5,753 nucleotides of DNA, from NCBI GenBank assembly GCA_009775265.1, contig VSPG01000038.1, positions 1 to 5,753 on the forward strand, written 5' to 3'. Positions 5,646 through 5,753 of the stretch are shown here, in pieces. The DNA comes from Muribaculaceae bacterium. GTDB lineage: Bacteria > Bacteroidota > Bacteroidia > Bacteroidales > Muribaculaceae. The notes below the pieces were generated by a model. The model did no database searches. It saw only the letters and a program-made list of their open reading frames with translations, and had not been told where the DNA came from. How positions within the stretch are numbered: the stretch's first letter is position 1; each line of letters opens with the position of its first letter. Both the position numbers and the translations under genes were made by a program.

Positions 5646-5753
5646 TCTAATGCATAGATAAGGGGGACAGAGCCGTATCGCGGCGACTCTAATACCCATC
5701 AAATCCAACAACAAAAGAAAAGGCGCGGAGCGCCAGGCAGCCGCAGAGCGGCA

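Larger units (their letters stand above)
5536..5753. repeat. GC-rich intergenic repeat module, about 160-bp direct repeat (second copy cut by window end)
   Basis: CCATCAAATC occurs at 5536-5545 and again at 5696-5705. Each is followed after 13-16 nt by an A-rich tract, GGCGC-GGA-GCGCC, the spacer AGGCA, and a second hairpin GCCGC-(3-4 nt)-GCGGC, at 5559-5590 and 5722-5752. The offset between copies is 160-163 bp. Between them lies a larger stem-loop (5602-5645) and a stretch with small inverted repeats (ATCTA-ATGCA-TAGAT at 5647-5661; GCCG-TATCG-CGGC within 5670-5686). Codon structure is absent in all frames. This looks like a tandem or dispersed non-coding repeat family, and the rest of the second copy is outside the window. 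Confidence 0.75.

Noticed and set aside
5328..5714. A 128-codon minus-strand open frame crossing the end of dgt and the repeat module.
   Set aside because: It is antisense to the conserved dgt C-terminus and runs through hairpins and repeats. Its cysteine- and arginine-rich translation has no family pattern.

Overview
The window looks like chromosomal DNA of a fairly GC-rich member of the Bacteroidales; a Muribaculaceae-like gut bacterium is my best guess. The main evidence is four upstream regions carrying the Bacteroidetes -7 promoter box TAnnTTTG, two of them with a TTTG -33 box at 19-21 nt. There are no convincing Shine-Dalgarno sequences, and the tRNA gene does not encode its CCA end. 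The family assignment is inference from composition and gene type. The window holds mostly housekeeping or conserved-hypothetical genes. I found no complete mobile element, CRISPR array or recognisable defence cassette.

Left part (1-1150): the last 36 codons of an unidentified plus-strand gene are followed by a promoter and a DJ-1/PfpI-family protein (class I glutamine amidotransferase-like fold). Directly after it comes a truncated GrpB/UPF0157 gene that stops just after the conserved KPIIDILVE segment.

Middle part (1107-2800, minus strand): a leucine tRNA (anticodon CAA) has its own consensus promoter and a strong intrinsic terminator. Immediately upstream of it in transcription order lies a 433-residue DUF4026-type protein with a DUF2314-like C-terminus. 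Nothing resembling a terminator separates the two, so readthrough into the tRNA is possible. Upstream of the DUF gene is a 74-bp tandem repeat (2.46 copies). Each copy reproduces a promoter-like -33/-7 pair pointing at that gene.

Right part (2846-5489, plus strand): a tightly packed three-gene unit follows its own -7 box. It encodes an extended-SDR NAD(P)-dependent epimerase/dehydratase-like protein, a 78-residue three-helix membrane protein, and the dGTP triphosphohydrolase Dgt. Both junctions are 4-nt ATGA overlaps, which suggests translational coupling. The membrane protein is easy to miss because its frame stays open for over 1 kb upstream through the SDR gene.

Right edge (5490-5753): non-coding, GC-rich, hairpin-dense DNA. 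It contains a roughly 160-bp directly repeated module whose second copy runs off the window. It looks like a dispersed intergenic repeat, and its small hairpins with A-tracts would act as terminators for minus-strand transcription arriving from the right.

The plus strand is visibly C-rich over G in genes of both orientations. This is consistent with it being the lagging strand, and it explains the many long spurious open frames.
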